A DNA stretch of 64,000 bases from Isoetes taiwanensis (Eukaryota > Streptophyta > Lycopodiopsida > Isoetales > Isoetaceae). Below, piece after piece: positions 44,982-58,893 of the stretch. A program made the translations under genes and the position numbers. How positions within the stretch are numbered: the first letter of the stretch is position 1; every line of letters starts with the position of its first letter. Under the pieces are notes generated by a model. It was not told where the DNA came from and did not search any database. It saw only the letters and a program-made list of their open reading frames with translations. Location: positions 5,737,668 to 5,801,667 of the forward strand of contig JAJEKV010000062.1 in NCBI GenBank assembly GCA_021234155.1. Direction: 5' to 3'.

Positions 44982-47428
44982 ATGGATAATCTAGCCAATT
45001 TTAGCCCTAAATTCCTAACTTTTCTTCACGACTTTGCTCAGCTTGAAGACTCTGAGCACTCCCCCTTGCTTCACCAGTTAAGTCTTTACCAAGAAAATCC
45101 AAAAAAATGTATGCTCTTTGGTGATTTTGCTAACCTCCTATCTTCTGATCAGATCATGCACCCTAGAACTCACAAGGTGCCAATCTGGGATAATCTCTCC
45201 AAGGACCCAGATCTTTATGGTCGTCTTCCAATTCTGCACCCAAACACTCAGATCCCATTGCCTTATGGGGTGCCAAAACCAAAGTGAGAAGTGTCCTCTC
45301 GCACAAAGCTTTGATCAAGCCTTATTGGAGACCCGATCTCCTGATGGAAGCAAGCAACCACTCTACCATGGTATTTCTTTAAATCTTCCCTCTGTTCATG
45401 AAAAGATGTCAATTCTTAAAGATACTGCTATTCTAGTTAAGGTCAACAAGTCTGGCATTAACCTAGGAAAGCTTTGGAATTTCTGCCAAAAGCTCCAAAA
45501 AGGTGTTCTTATCAAAGCTATTTACTGGCTAAATTATCCGTTCATCATGATTGAGTGTGAAAATAAAAGATCTCGCAAAAATTTCTTTTCTGAACCATGG
45601 TCCTCTGGTATTTGAAAATTATCAAATCTCATTTCTTAAATGGAATCCCAGACTTGAAACCAAATCCTTTGACTCTTTATGCATTGCTTCTACTACTTTG
45701 CATGGCTTGAATCCTATTTACTGGAATGAAGATTGTTTCAGATCTTTATTTAATTCCATTGGCACCTACATTTCTCTTGAATATTACCCCCGAAAGACCA
45801 CCCGCGGCCTTTATCCAACTTGACCTTTCCAAAGATATCCCAACTCAAATTCCTTTCCTTGATGCTTTTGGACAGAAGTCAACTCTATCACTAAGGTGGT
45901 CAGGTCTGCCTCCTCAATGTCAAACATGTCAGAACAGGCATTTTTGGTATGATGTTTGCAGTTCAGGCTCTAAGAATCAGGTGACCATACCAACATATTC
46001 AATTCCATTAAAGGGTATGAGTCAAGCTGAAAAAGTTGAGTCCTTACATGAAACAATAGCATCCAGAAATGCTATGCCTCGAGACAGAAATGAAACAGCT
46101 GGGACGACACTATTAGATAATGCTTCAAATACAAAGGATTATAATGATTTCAGCTGGAAAAGAGTCAATGGTTCTCAAAGGAGAATCCACAAGAACAGAA
46201 TGGAAAAGGAGAAGTTAAAGCAAAATCATGACCATCAAAATTTTGCATTTTCAAGTGATAGTGCTTTGACAGGAATGTTTAAAAAGCCTGCAGAAATAAA
46301 GGTGATTCAGAAGTATGGTGAATACATTGGAAAAGGGAAAGCCCCATGGATCGGGCAAGAACATCAATAAGGTCCGTGATTCAACTCGATAGAATTATTC
46401 AAGATGCAAAAATCTTGAATAATTCCAAACCGCCTTCAAAAAAGTGGATTTTCAAAAAGCAAGAAGGGAGATCTATTAATTAGGGAAAGCCATGCAAATA
46501 AATCCCAACTTCCTCGGGTTCTCGCAAAAACTCAAGATAAACAATTGGAGAAACAAGAGATTTCTAAATCTCTACAAAGGCAAAACACAAGTAGTGGATA
46601 AATGTAAGAATTCATCAACTCTTCCCCAACACGACTGGACAAAGGGGAAAAAATATCTCCATTAGGGATTTCAAATGAACCCCGATCAAGATAACATGGT
46701 TCTCTGCCCAATCAGTTTCGTGTACTTGCAGATTTAAATACTAACCTTGATGATCAAATGTTGTCTCATTGGAAATCATGACACCCCCGCTTCCCTTCAT
46801 GTTACTCCATCATTTCCTTTCAAGATGGTCCCATACCCCCAATCTCCATGTTCCTTTCCTCCACCTCAGCCCCATCCTCTGATTGATTTTGGAATGTCCA
46901 CTCCCCCTGTGAACCTAAAGAGACAATCTATCTCAGCAGATGTAGAGCAACAAATGGCCATACTGCAGGAAGGGCTAGTTTGCATGAACTCAACTCATAT
47001 TGGCACTGAGGCTCAGGATGTTGGAAAGATTGATCTTCTCAGTCGCTTTCTTCGAGAATGCAATGGTATTAGATACTCCGTAAAGAGATCAGGTTCAAGT
47101 TGTCTCAAAACTCCTCCAAGTCTTAGTCCTGAGATCGCATCAACCATCAAACCTCTCTATGGATTCTCAAATGCCCAGGCAAGTACCTTTTCATAATTCA
47201 GCTAAGAAATGCTTGTTTGATAATTCAGTAAATAGGATGTGTGAGTTTATACCAGGGGGTGCTTCTGATAGTGAGAGTGAGAAAGATCTAGATTCTAATA
47301 AAGAAAATCTAGGAGATAATACTTGGGAAGATGATGAGCTCTTGAGAGACTCTCTCTGTAAGGCTAAGCCCCTTCCCAAAACTGTGCTAAAATTGGTGGA
47401 TGCCAATACCCCAATAATACTCAAGTAA
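44982..47428 (+). pseudogene. L1-type LINE ORF1 (gag-like), frameshifted
   Basis: The start MDNLANFSPKFLTFLHDFAQ is followed in shifting frames by VHEKMSILKDTAILVKV, KLWNFCQKLQKGVLIKAIYW (DUF4283-like RNA-binding region of plant LINE ORF1s), LDLSKDIPTQIPFLDAFG, and WSGLPPQCQTCQNRHFWYDVC, the CCHC-type zinc knuckle. The C-terminal half (46747-47428) is Ser/Pro-rich and acidic. At least four frame changes are present. The protein would bind element RNA in the RNP. ORF2 follows about 85 bp downstream. Confidence 0.75.
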
Positions 47429-47513
47429 AAATCTAAACAGAAAATAAAAAGGTCGCAAAAATTTAGGAGATCCTCATAACTTCCCTCCATCCATCTCTTA
47501 TCTCATCTTTAAA

Positions 47514-50500
47514 TGAAGATTCTTAGTTGGAATCTAAGAGGTATTAAAGGACCTTTGAAAAGAAGGAGGCCATTGCTCAAATTAGACAAGATGATGTCGA
47601 CATTATAATGCTTGAGAGCTCAAACTACCTAAGTTTGAAGCTTCTAATTTGGGAGACCGGATTTACCCAGTCCTCATCAATCTGGATTGAAGCTAATGGT
47701 ACTAAAGGTGGAATGGCCATCATTTGGAAAAACCTCGCATCATGTCTCCTACCGCAATAGTCTCTCTAAAATGTGGCGTCTGTCACTTTCTCTGTGAACA
47801 ACACATCCTTTGGTGTTATAAATGTCTATGCCTCCACCGTCCAAAGGAGAGGGGAAAATCTTTGGCCTAATATTAGCTCTGGATCACTCAAAATTCCTCT
47901 GCTGACTTGGATTCTAGCGGGGGACTTTAATAATACCCCTACTTGGGATATGAAATTGGGAAATAAAATCAATATGTCTGCATGACAGAAAGGGGGAGAT
48001 GGAATAATCTTATCTCTGATTCATCTCTCATTCACATTCCTTCTTCTACCTCTGTTTATACTTGGTCTAATAAACAAAAAAAAATCTTGATAGAGTGTTC
48101 TCGGCCTTGGATAGATTTTTATGTCTCAATCCAAACTCTGATTTTTGGGATAATTGCTATGTCATAAGTGATGAAGGCACTTCAATCTCGGACCATCAGC
48201 CCCAATTTCTCTGTACCAAGCATTTGCTTAATCCCCCAAGGGAGAGAAATATCCCCTTCAAATTTAATTGTTCTCTCCTTCAAAACAACTCTTTTCATGA
48301 AGAGTTCTCTAATTTCTACAGGTCCCTTGGCTCTATGCTTCCTAATACTTCCATGAAAAATTTCTATTCCAAAATAAAAAAGGCTAAAGAGTGGATAAAG
48401 GTTTGGGCAAAAAACAAAAATAAGACCAAAATTCAGGAAAAAGAAAATCTTCTCCATAAGATGAAAGATGTGAGATCCCTGCTGCAAATTGACCCTTATA
48501 ATTCTAGCCTTCACATAGCAGAGGAATTAATTGAGAGGCATCTTAAATCCATAGAGGAAAAGGAGGCTAGATTCTCTCGCTATAAAATGTAAAATCAAAT
48601 ACAATAGTGAGATTGACCATGGGAGCTCTAAATTTTTCTTCCGAGTTGCAAAGTCCAGACTTCTCAAGAACTCCATAAGTCATGTAATTAATGGCTCTGG
48701 CACTTCCCTCAGTTCGAGTCATGAGATCAAGAAGTATTTTTATGACAGTTACTCTATGCTTTTCAGGGGGAATGATCTCACTGCCACTGATATTATTAAC
48801 AGAGATAAATTTCTGGCTAGGTTGGACTCCATTCTTCCAAATACTATTGATTCTATGGATATCTCTCTAACTGCAGTGCCTGGGGAAGAGGAAATTCTTA
48901 AAACCCTTTTGAGCTTCTCCAAGAACAAATCTCCTGGTCCCTGGTTTTCCCCGAATTCTATTCTCAGTGCAGGACATTATGAAATCTGATATTATTGGCT
49001 TTGTTCATGGATTTTGGAATTCTGAGCATTTGCACTCCTCCATTTCTGCTGGTTTCATTACTCTTGTGCCAAAGGTGGATAATCCTACTTCCTTCAATGA
49101 ATGGAGACCAATCTCTCTCACCAATTCTTCTTACAAACTCTGTGCCAAAATTATTGCTAGAAGAATCCAGGCTTTTCTCCAGAAAAATATAAGTATCAAC
49201 CAATCTGCATTTCTTCCAAACAGATTTATCCTAGATAATTATATTAGTGCTATGGAAGGATTGCATTGGAATAGGATCTCCCATCAATCTTGCATTCTGC
49301 TTAAACTAGATTTTAAGAGAGCTTTTGATACTGTTAGCTGGGATTTCATTGACATTGCTCTCAAAAAAATGGGGTTTCACTCTAAGCTCATATCTCTTAT
49401 TCATGGTCTAAATTCCATGTCCAACTCTGCTGTCCTGATCAATGGATCTCCTTCAAATTTCTTCCCCTTGGCAAGAGGTGTTAGACAAGGTTGCCCATTG
49501 GCCCCTTACCTTTTTCTCATTATTGCTGAAATGCTCACGAGATGTGTTCTCCATATGCAAAATTCTGGACTGTTAACTGGTTTATCTCTTCCCAATAACT
49601 TGGATATGCTTACAATTTCCCAGTATGCTGATGACACTTTTGTATTCTTGGATTCCAATCCCAATAATATCAATACCTTTCTAGATCTTCTCAAGGAGTT
49701 CTCTGACAAAGATCGTGTGTTCATCTCAATATTGATAAAAGTAAGATCATAGGTGATGTCACTCGATCTTATATTTGTGATATTCAAGTTCTCAATCCTA
49801 ATCAAGCTTCCAAATTATTAGGTATGCCTCTCTCTCTAAGTCCAAACTTAAAGGGCCTTTGGGATCCTATCCCGAAAAAATCAAAAGGAAACCCGAATAA
49901 TTATAGGAATTGCCTATCTTTTGCGGGGAGGACAATCATTGCAAACTTCGGTTTTAGCTTCATCTCATGTATACTTTTCTTCCGCTCTAATTGCTCCTAA
50001 AACAATTTACTCCGAAATGGAAAAGGTTATTAGAAATTTCATCCGAATGGTTCACATTTGGTTAATTGGAATTACGTCTCCGTGCCTAAAAATTTGGGGG
50101 TCTTGGTCAAAACATCTTCATCTTCGGGCTTGTTCTCCGGCGAGGGAAATATATTTGGAGAACTATCATGGGAAATAATTCTGCCGCATCTCGGTTCGAA
50201 AATCGGCTTAATTGCTCCCACCCTACCGGACATTCCTCTATTAAGCATTCCCTTCCTCAATGCGCTTTTGTGGACATTCACCCTGCCCTAATACTTCTCC
50301 TCGATGAAAATCTAATAATGGCCTGGAATAAAATTCATCCCGCGGTTCAGAGATAATGTTCTTCAAGCCACTATGAACACCGATCTTTTTGGTCACCAAT
50401 CTTCTTTGATCAGTTTTCTAATACTATGGCCATTAAGCATCCTAAGATTTACGAAAAATGGTCTAATAAAGGGATCATCGCTATAAAAGATCTTTACAGA

Positions 50501-51150
50501 GATAATAATACCTTCAAAACTTGGACTTCTCTCGAAGACCGCTCTAAGGGGTACCTCTAGTGATAAGAAGCTTTTTTGCATTTCAAGAATATCTTGTCTT
50601 CCTTCAATAATTTTGGTGACTACAAAGACATCTCTTGGTTGCTCTATAAATGGAAAACATGCTTACGTGGTCAAAGAAATTTATACCTTGATTAATGTGG
50701 ATCGATACTCCACTAAAGGCTTTGCAGAAATGGTCATTAGATCAAGCTCAAGTTCATCTCTTTTTGATAATGTTTGGAAGTCATTTTGTACTCCTAAAAT
50801 TTGCTTCTTCATTTGGTTGATTGCCCATAAAAGTCTCGACAAACTTGGTTTCTATCTAGAAGATGCAATGTAATTCCATTATGTAACTCGATGTCTTCGT
50901 GAAGAGGATCTACAAAGATATTTTCCTTTGTCCCAAGCCGAGACCTTTTCGGACTTGGTTCCTAAATAAGCTTGGCTCATATTTGAAAAATAGAAATTTC
51001 CAAGAATATTATTCAATTTCTTCAAAGAAGGTGACATCTTTGCAAACACTCTTGTGCACACCGCCTTGTGGAATATTTGGAAATCCGTAAATAGGGTTCT
51101 CTATGCATCTAAACCTCTCTCCATTTTCGGATCAAAATGCACTTCCAATT
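47514..51150 (+). pseudogene. L1-type LINE ORF2: endonuclease, reverse transcriptase, zf-RVT
   Basis: ATG at 47514 opens MKILSWNLRGIKGP, the start of APE-type endonucleases. ILAGDFNNTP (47910) and ISDHQPQF (48190) are its GDFN and SDH motifs. The RT domain (48967-49752) has SAGFITLVPKVDNP, WRPISLTNSSYKL, LKLDFKRAFDTVSWDF, GVRQGCPLAPYLF and the catalytic QYADDTFVF. After a frame change come INIDKSKIIG-like and KLLGMPLSL blocks. A zf-RVT-like region VWKSFCTPKICFFIWL lies at 50775-50830. Stops and shifts break it in about ten places, but all domains are present in order, so the copy is nearly full length. Confidence 0.88.
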
Positions 51151-52176
51151 AGATATTGAAGCTATTGCAACGCGCACAAAAGAAAATCTGGTGACGCTTA
51201 TAATACTTGGCCGGAATTCTATTGGGCTATTCGGGGGCCACTTTGATTTGTTTGTATCCTCTCTCAATGTTATTGATTCTAATGCTCCATATTCCGACCG
51301 TGATGTAAATACTTAATATTTCAAAGGGTGAAGGTGCCACAAAGCCGACATAGATGTTGACAGCTTATGAGTTAGCCATGTATCGAAAGTCAACAAGTTG
51401 GGAAGAAATTATCATTGAAGCAACCGTGGTGATCCGTAGATGATTTTTGAATGAGGTAGAAAGTGCTAGAACAAGAGAAGCAGTATGGGCAGAAATATAT
51501 ACTCGAGAGTTTATGCAGATGCACATCTTGTTTGAATTCTTATTCAACACTCATTTCAGTATGACAGAAACTCAGTTGAGCAGATTCAGGGAAATGTACT
51601 ACAGCCACAAACTATTGACAGACTTGTATGGTACACTTCTTCTTCTGATGGGGAGGGAAAGTTTGACAAAGTTACTGGTGCAAAATGATAAAGGACAAGG
51701 CGCTTACATCTTGGGTTCTACAAATAGAAGTTTTACCAAAGACTACAATGAATGGTTTAACAACCACCTTGGCAGCCAAATCTGAACCTCTGATTCCCCA
51801 CTACAGCCTTCCATTTCATTTTACATATCCTATCATTCCTATCATCCAAGTTCATCTCTATGATTTCCAGAAAACAGCTCTTGTGAAATCATGGTTGGTT
51901 TTTTGTTTGCTTTTACAGGAAATTAAGAGCAGGAAATTGAAGACTTTTCACTGCAAACGACATCCCAAGGAGTAGAACTACACTCAACTTCTCTAAGTTC
52001 ACTATTGGATTATATTACTTTGCTTATCTACTGCTACCTCTATTTGCATATTATTTTCACTACTTCTACTTGATGCTCATAAAGAGTATCAATTTTCTCC
52101 AATTGTCATACCTGTTAGGTGGACAAAAGGATTGTATGGCTTTATCTAATTAATGGAAAAATCTACCCTTACTCTC

Positions 52177-52205
<29 letters not shown>
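51151..52205 (+). mobile_element. Probable LINE 3' region with poly(A) tail
   Basis: No RNase H motif could be confirmed. An open frame of 112 codons (51447-51785) is unidentified. The end GTATGGCTTTATCTAATTAA, then TACCCTTACTCTC, then 29 A residues (52177-52205) is typical of plant L1 3' termini and fixes the orientation. No target-site duplication was found by eye. Confidence 0.65.
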
Positions 52206-52207
<2 letters not shown>

Positions 52208-52209
52208 AG

Positions 52210-53067
52210 CAAAAGAGGTGCCAAGTGCTTTGGTGGCAAAACTAGGGCGGCAATCAAGGCGGCCTTGGCGAGCCAATTTCAAATGACGAGAATCATTCAC
52301 AGATAATGAAAGACCAGAATGGTTAGCAAAATCAAAAGCAATATCGTACCCCTCATGATCTGCAATCAATCTGGATCGCGATCTTACCCTCTTCAATAAG
52401 TTTTAAGACCGAAGTCCGCACCCGATGAGAGAGAGTATAGGCGGGCATACAATTCGGGAAATCCTCGGTAGCATATAAAAATTAGTATTGGTGCCTCGAG
52501 GATTAATGTTGGCGGCGTCCTCCCTACCCGCCTCCACCTCCCTCCTCCGGCGGGACTTGACGTTTCTCGAATGGAGGATTGGGCTAAAAAAATGACAATT
52601 GTAAGTCATTGATTTGAGCCATCTGCAATTGTACGGATTGGAGGACTTCGGGTAACAAAGATCATAATGAGAGGAGGACGCCATCGCCGAGGCGTATAAG
52701 GCGGATTGAAAAAAAACGTAGTGGGGCACCGCACCTAGAGTGGTAGGCGGGGGAGGAAAATCAATAGGCTGGGATGGGGAGGGGGTAGAAGTGGGGATAG
52801 CCGAGGAGTTGACAATGGGTTGGGGTGGGGGGTGGGAGTAACCGAAAGTGGGATTGAGAAAAAAGATGCTGGCATAAAGAGGAAACCAAAGGGCTTCGAG
52901 GAGGAAGAGGGGGCCCAAGATCCCACCCTTGCGGCCGCATTTGTTAGCAAGTGGACGTGACAAGTTTGCAGCATCCACATTGACCGCAAAGTGCGACCGC
53001 ATGATTTTGACCGCGAGCATGCATCACTTGTGTGATGCTCCCCGAATCTATACGATGCTCCCATCAT
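52210..53067 (-). pseudogene. Pro-rich gag-like frame interrupted by the LINE
   Basis: A 205-codon frame (53020-52403) contains NKCGRKGGILGPLF and repeated Pro/Ser segments, then NTNFYMLPRISRIVCPP. A second frame continues with DHEGYDIAFDFANHSGLSL up to the poly(A) of the LINE at 52205. It may be the gag-like part of another element cut by the LINE insertion. Family uncertain. Confidence 0.3.
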
Positions 53068-53069
53068 AT

Positions 53070-54060
53070 AAATACGAGAAATTCCCTCCTATGGCAACTC
53101 CATCACCAAGGAATGGCCCTCCGCCTGACTCGGACCACTTGTGATGGCCAAGTGTCTGGGTGAAGGACACAGAGGTGTCATTCGTCCCATGCCTTCTATG
53201 GAAATCCTATATAGCGGAAGCATACATACATGTTAGCACCTGAAAACAATACCATTAAATAGGGTGGCCCATCATCATCATTATAACTAACAACAAAATA
53301 CCACGATAACAAAGGAAATGCACCATAAATAAGGGCTCTACCCTGGGCTCAGACTCATGGGGGTCAACTGACAGTCAAAGCCTCTAGATAACAACAGACA
53401 TAAGTATAATATGGTGTTGGCTGGTATAGAACAATGGCTAGGGTAGTCCATTCCATCTGTCCCTCCTGTGCACACTTTGTGTAGATAGGGTCAAACATGC
53501 TATGGCGTATTATAGCCTTCCTGGAGATGCAATCACATGGAATTTCCCTATGAGACTACTCCAGGTTACATCTCCTGGGTCCGATGAGGCAGGTCAGGGA
53601 GGCGTCTCCTCCCCGGGCATGATGGATTCCTAGATGTTCTAGAGGACACGTGCCACATCAGCAGCCCCCACATCCGTACACGACTTACTCCCCTAAATCT
53701 AAAGGCCGGTTCACTGTGCCTGTTCGAGCCTAGAACGTCCATATAGCACTCATCCTGCGACCCAGGGAGTGTCAGACCCATACCCGGCCCTCTTCAGTGA
53801 CTGACTATAAGCCTAGCACACTATAGGAATCCTGTAGCCTAGCTAGGCAAGATCCCACTCCCGTTTAACCATCATACCCGTTAACTGGTGCCGAATCACA
53901 ACATAGCATCCACAATCATGTGGGCTCTTGTGCACAGGTCGCATTTACTGGGTTTTAAGGGTTCTTACTATGAATATCTCCACTTCTAGTGGCCTTTAGG
54001 TCTCTACCCCCCTTTTACCCATACAACACAGGAGGAACAGAAAGAGAACATTCATATCTG
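53070..54060. other. Stretch without recognised gene
   Basis: Short frames only. No LTR ends, tRNA or conserved motif could be recognised. It may be internal or LTR sequence of an unidentified element. Confidence 0.35.
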
Positions 54061-54065
54061 ATTCT

Positions 54066-54994
54066 GGGAAAGGACTCGCGAGAGACACAAAACCGGATAG
54101 ATAGGCTTGTCATTCATCACAGCAGCAGTATACAATGTATAAGAAGAGAGAGGGGTAGCCGAACATAGGAACAATATCGGACTACCCCAAAAAAAGAAAA
54201 TGTGCTAAGGCATGATAAGAGGGCAATGGCGACAAGTTCTCATCGGGATAAAAAACCCCGCCCTTTCGGGTTTTCGAGGAAAACCCTAATGAGAAATGGT
54301 CGCCACCAACCTCGAATGTGTTGCCTAGAGAACGAGAAAACCGGACGAGCGCGAAGGCAAACCGAAAGCACGACCCCAAACAACCGCTAAAACCCCATGT
54401 AACAACGAGGATGACGAACGGAAACCAAAGCCAGGACCCCCAAAAGCCGGTGGAAGATAGCGAAATCAGAAGACCAAAACTCAAAAAACACCAGAAAGAG
54501 TCGAGAAACAAGCCTAGCCATAAAAAGAATCCGCGATCAAGAAAGCCGAAGAGATAAGGCATAAAAATCGATTTAAAAAGAGCGTAACAAAAAGATAGCG
54601 CCACCGGCAAAGGTGGAAAAGCATCACCCAAATGGTGGAAAACATGATATATAAAGATGCATCACCCTCAAGGTGGAAATAAACAAAGATCGCCGCAAGC
54701 GGAGAAAAACACAGAAAATGCCAAGGAAACAAAGAACAAGGCAAAAGCGACACCCACAAGTGAAAACCACAAAAAGAGCAAGGACCAATACTAATACAAA
54801 TGAAAAGACGCATACACGCCACGCAGGGGGGGTGGGAAGGGGGAAGCTACGAGCACGAAGAAAATGCTATCAGAGAAGACCCATAACCGCCCCGAAATGG
54901 AACTAGCCTAATATTGCCCTTTCCTTAATGGCGATCCGATGGCTCCTGATCGATGGGATTCTCGGGAAAGGACTCGCGAGAGACACAAAACCGG
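54066..54994. repeat. 31-bp perfect direct repeat, 898 bp apart
   Basis: GGGAAAGGACTCGCGAGAGA followed by CACAAAACCGG is identical at 54066-54096 and 54964-54994. Flanks differ after the repeat. Between them, at 54250-54290, lies the reverse complement of the LINE 3' hairpin block (GGGTTTTCC-TCGAAAACCC with GGGCGGGGTTTTTT), pointing to a minus-oriented third copy of that 3' end. Confidence 0.85.
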
Positions 54995-56159
54995 CCGACT
55001 ACCAAAGGACTTCCTTAACTATAAACCCAGTATGGCGAAACCTCCGTGTGTTGAGTAGGGTCGCAAAGACATTTGTGTGGAAGGAAGAGTGGAGAGAGCC
55101 AAGACGACAAAGAAGGTGAATCAAAATCAAATCGAAATCCAAAGCGCAAGATAGAACTCCAAGTCAAGAATGAGGAGAAGTGCCCCAACCCCTCCTCGCA
55201 TCCAAACCCGGAGATACCGCAAAAAAACATCGAAGGAGCACTACTAGATCATGACAGAAGAGGTTGTAGACTAGGTAAAGTGATTCGGATTAAAAATAAA
55301 AGCTAGGGGCCATATATAGGGTCCGAAATACTAAAGCAAAAGACAATAGTGGACATGATAAAGGAACCAAAAACGTAATGACAATCGGAAGGGACATGAT
55401 AGAAAAATAAGAACGCTGTTGAAATGTAAAATATAACAGAAATCCGAATGATAGGGCCGAATGAATGTGCATGATCTGGCGGCGGCAAGTCGCACAACAA
55501 CTCAAATCGATGTGAGCTTTTAGTAATGAGGAAATCAACAATACATGAAAAGAGAGATAGCATCACCCGGAGGGTGGAGAAAAGCGCCACCCAAATGGGT
55601 GGAAGAAAAACCAGATAAATACAAATTCGCGCCCCCATCGGGGGGGAAAGAAACAACGCCACCCACAAAAAATAGTCCAAGAGAAACTCATGTCACAAAA
55701 TTGCAAAAAACGCAATATCTGGCACATCTAATCATAGCGAAATAGCAAATATGATAAATAATAATAGCACAATGCACGATGATATCCCAATACACTGTGA
55801 ACAAAGAGCTCAACGGTTAGCTAGAAATGTATGCCCTGACAAATGATGCATAAGGATAGCATAATGCACAATGCACAATGATAGCACAATGTACAGTGAA
55901 AAAAAGATCTCAACAACCAGCTAGAAAGGAATTCCCCAAGACAACTAGAATGCGACAAGACGAGCACCCCCCATGGATGTGTCTAGGAAGTTCTTATATG
56001 AATGCAAATCACGGATGCATGTCCGTGGAGGTTTTTCGCATCTGAATACAGATCACGGACTGAAGTCCATGCATGTGTAGCCCGACACATAGACAATAAG
56101 ACAAAGAAGAAACTCAACCTAGGGCAATGTGTAAGCTGTATATACAAAATATTCAAATC

Positions 56160-56490
56160 CAAGTATAAGTCCGAACCCAAATACATAATACACATATAAG
56201 AAATGTAGCTACAACGAACAAGAGGTGGAAAACAGGTCGCAAAATACTTTAACTTCAAGAACAGAGAATGCAACTTCATGAAGCAACAAAATAATTGCGC
56301 TAACACAGTGAACAAAGGAATCAACAAACACTAAAGCTCCGGGATGATCATGCCAAAAAAGAAGAAAAAACTTAAACGCAACCCAAATACTCCACTCCAC
56401 GTATAGTTCCAAAACCAAATACATAATACACATATAAGAAATGTAGCCACAAAGGACAAAGAGCTGGAAAACATGTCGCAAAATACTTGA
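56160..56490. repeat. 90-bp direct repeat, offset about 237 bp
   Basis: CCAAATACATAATACACATA, AAGAAATGTAGC and TCGCAAAATACTT are found in both 56175-56250 and 56412-56490, with small differences. Confidence 0.85.
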
Positions 56491-56549
56491 ATGGGATAGA
56501 AAAGGACTCAAAAATTTTAACCGAACGAAAGGGGGAAGGAGGAGAGGAG

Positions 56550-56658
<109 letters not shown>

Positions 56659-58597
56659 TTCTGGAGGCAAACCCGAGAAGAGGAAGTCCGATGTCGCTAT
56701 GATGAGCCCGAAGGGATCAAAGTGGGCCAAGTTGACAAAGGAGTGGAGATGGTGATGGGTAGGACAAATGGTGGAAGGAAAAGTGGAGAGAGCAAAGACA
56801 GAGCAAGGTGAATCAAAGGCAAATCGAAATTCCAAGCGCAAGATAGAACTCCAAGTCTAGAATGAGGAGAAGTGCGCTAACCCCCCCACAAGATCCAAAC
56901 AGAGATACCGCCAGCATCACAAGATGGATAGATAGATAGAAAAATAAGAATGCCCGCTGAAATGTAGAATATATAAAAGGACGCCGAATCATAGGGTCAA
57001 TGAATGTGCACGACTGAAGCCGGCAAGTCGCACAACAACAAGCACTCAAATCGATGTGAGCCATTAGTAACGAGGAAAATCAATAATACATGAAAAAGAG
57101 AAGAGAGCATCACCCGAGGGGGTGGAGAAAAGCCGCACCCACGGGTGGAAGAAAACCATGATAAATAGAAATGTGTGTCCCCATCGTGGTGGAAAGAAAC
57201 AAAGACCACCCACAAAAAAATAGGGAACAACCACCAAAATTGAGACTTATTCCAAAGTCATGTAAACACTAAAATGCGATATCGATCGATAAAACCACAT
57301 ATACAAACTCAAACCAAACAAGATAATGTATGAAAGGAACATGAAATTCAATATGTAAACAAACTAAGATAGATCATCTGATAGAAGCCGTAACATCCCA
57401 AGATAAGGTACCCTTTATTGCGCACTTTTGAGGCATAGGGAGAAGTAAAACTTTTAACTAACAATACGCTTAAAGTTGGCGTATGTTCAATATTGCCCAC
57501 AAAAACAACTCAACAAAGGAAGATGACCTTCCCTAAAATGAGAAGACCGCTATCAAAATAGATCACGGAATGCAACATAGGGATAATAGCAAGGGAAACC
57601 ACAAGAGTGACGAAAACCTAAGGTGCCGAGATGAAAAGGACAAGAGATGTAGAATAATATGCCATAAGGACCAGAATCGCCCCATATTCAAAAAAAAGCA
57701 ATATACACATGCAAAAATACACCTCATGGAAAAAATGCATTAATTATCAAGGAAACCCATGCAAATGCACCCATAAGTTCAAAAAGCCAAAGCTCTCCCA
57801 TTATCCTAAAGAAATTCCCACCAATGGGAAAGAAACATGTCTAGACAAATTGATTATGTAACAAGATGAATCTTAACAAATGACCCCAAAATATGACGCT
57901 AAGGAGTACGAAATGAAATGCACATGGGAGCAAATGCAAAGAAATAGGAAACATGTGAAAACCACATTTGCACAATGAAAAATGCCGAGGTCTATCCAGA
58001 TGTGCCAAGCTAGAAACCCGCCAAGAGAAGTTACCTTAATTGTATGTGAGTAATGTGTTCAACCTCAAAAGCTAAAATGAGAATGAACCGAAGAGAATAA
58101 AAGAGCACCACAAGATTAGAAATCTAACATTGGCAAATCCCAAATGTCAGAAGGCAGGTGAAGTTGACAAAAAGGCAACATAAGCTGTAGACACGAGAAA
58201 AAAGGAAAATAAAAATAAAATAAAGATGTGCTCCAAAGAGCAAAGACCACAAAAAGGCCAGAGTAACAAAACGCAATGCCATAGTGCAAAAAGGATAAGA
58301 AATGTAGGGTGTAAATAGAAGATCAAATATGAAAGAAACAAGATGGACTAAACGGACGAAATGAATATGGGTATGCATATAGTAGAATAGAGGAATTCAT
58401 AAACAAAAAGTTGAAGGATGCGATGCCAAGCACGTAAATAATACCAATATAAATCCCCATAAGTAAAGAGGAATATGTGATGAATGAAAGCTCTAAGGAA
58501 AAATGAACAAAAGGAGAAAGGACAAGCGAGAGCCCGAAAGACGGACATGGAGAAGGCAATAAAATGAGATTGGGATGGCAAAGGAGGTCGGAGAAAT

Positions 58598-58893
58598 GAC
58601 GCGGTAGCAACTTACAAGGGAACTAACACACGATAAAGGTGTAAAGCCCTAATAAACCGAAAAGAGTTGATTGTGAAAATAAAAAGGCGGGGGGGTTGAC
58701 AATAACCTAGGAAGAAGCCGGAAGTTGAAAATAAGTGGTGAACGGTATAACAACAAAAGTGACGCGGGCAACCGACAAGGGAACCAACACACTAGAAAGG
58801 TGTAAAGGCATAATGAATGGAAAAGAGTCGATTTTGAAAAGAAAAACGGGTGATTGACACTAACCTAGGAAGTAGATTGAAGTTGAAATTAAC
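58598..58893. repeat. Tandem duplication, offset 163 bp
   Basis: GACGCGG-, AACTAACACAC/AACCAACACAC, AAAGGTGTAAAG, AAAAGAGT-GATT and AACCTAGGAAG occur in order from 58598 and again from 58761. No coding function is seen. Confidence 0.8.
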
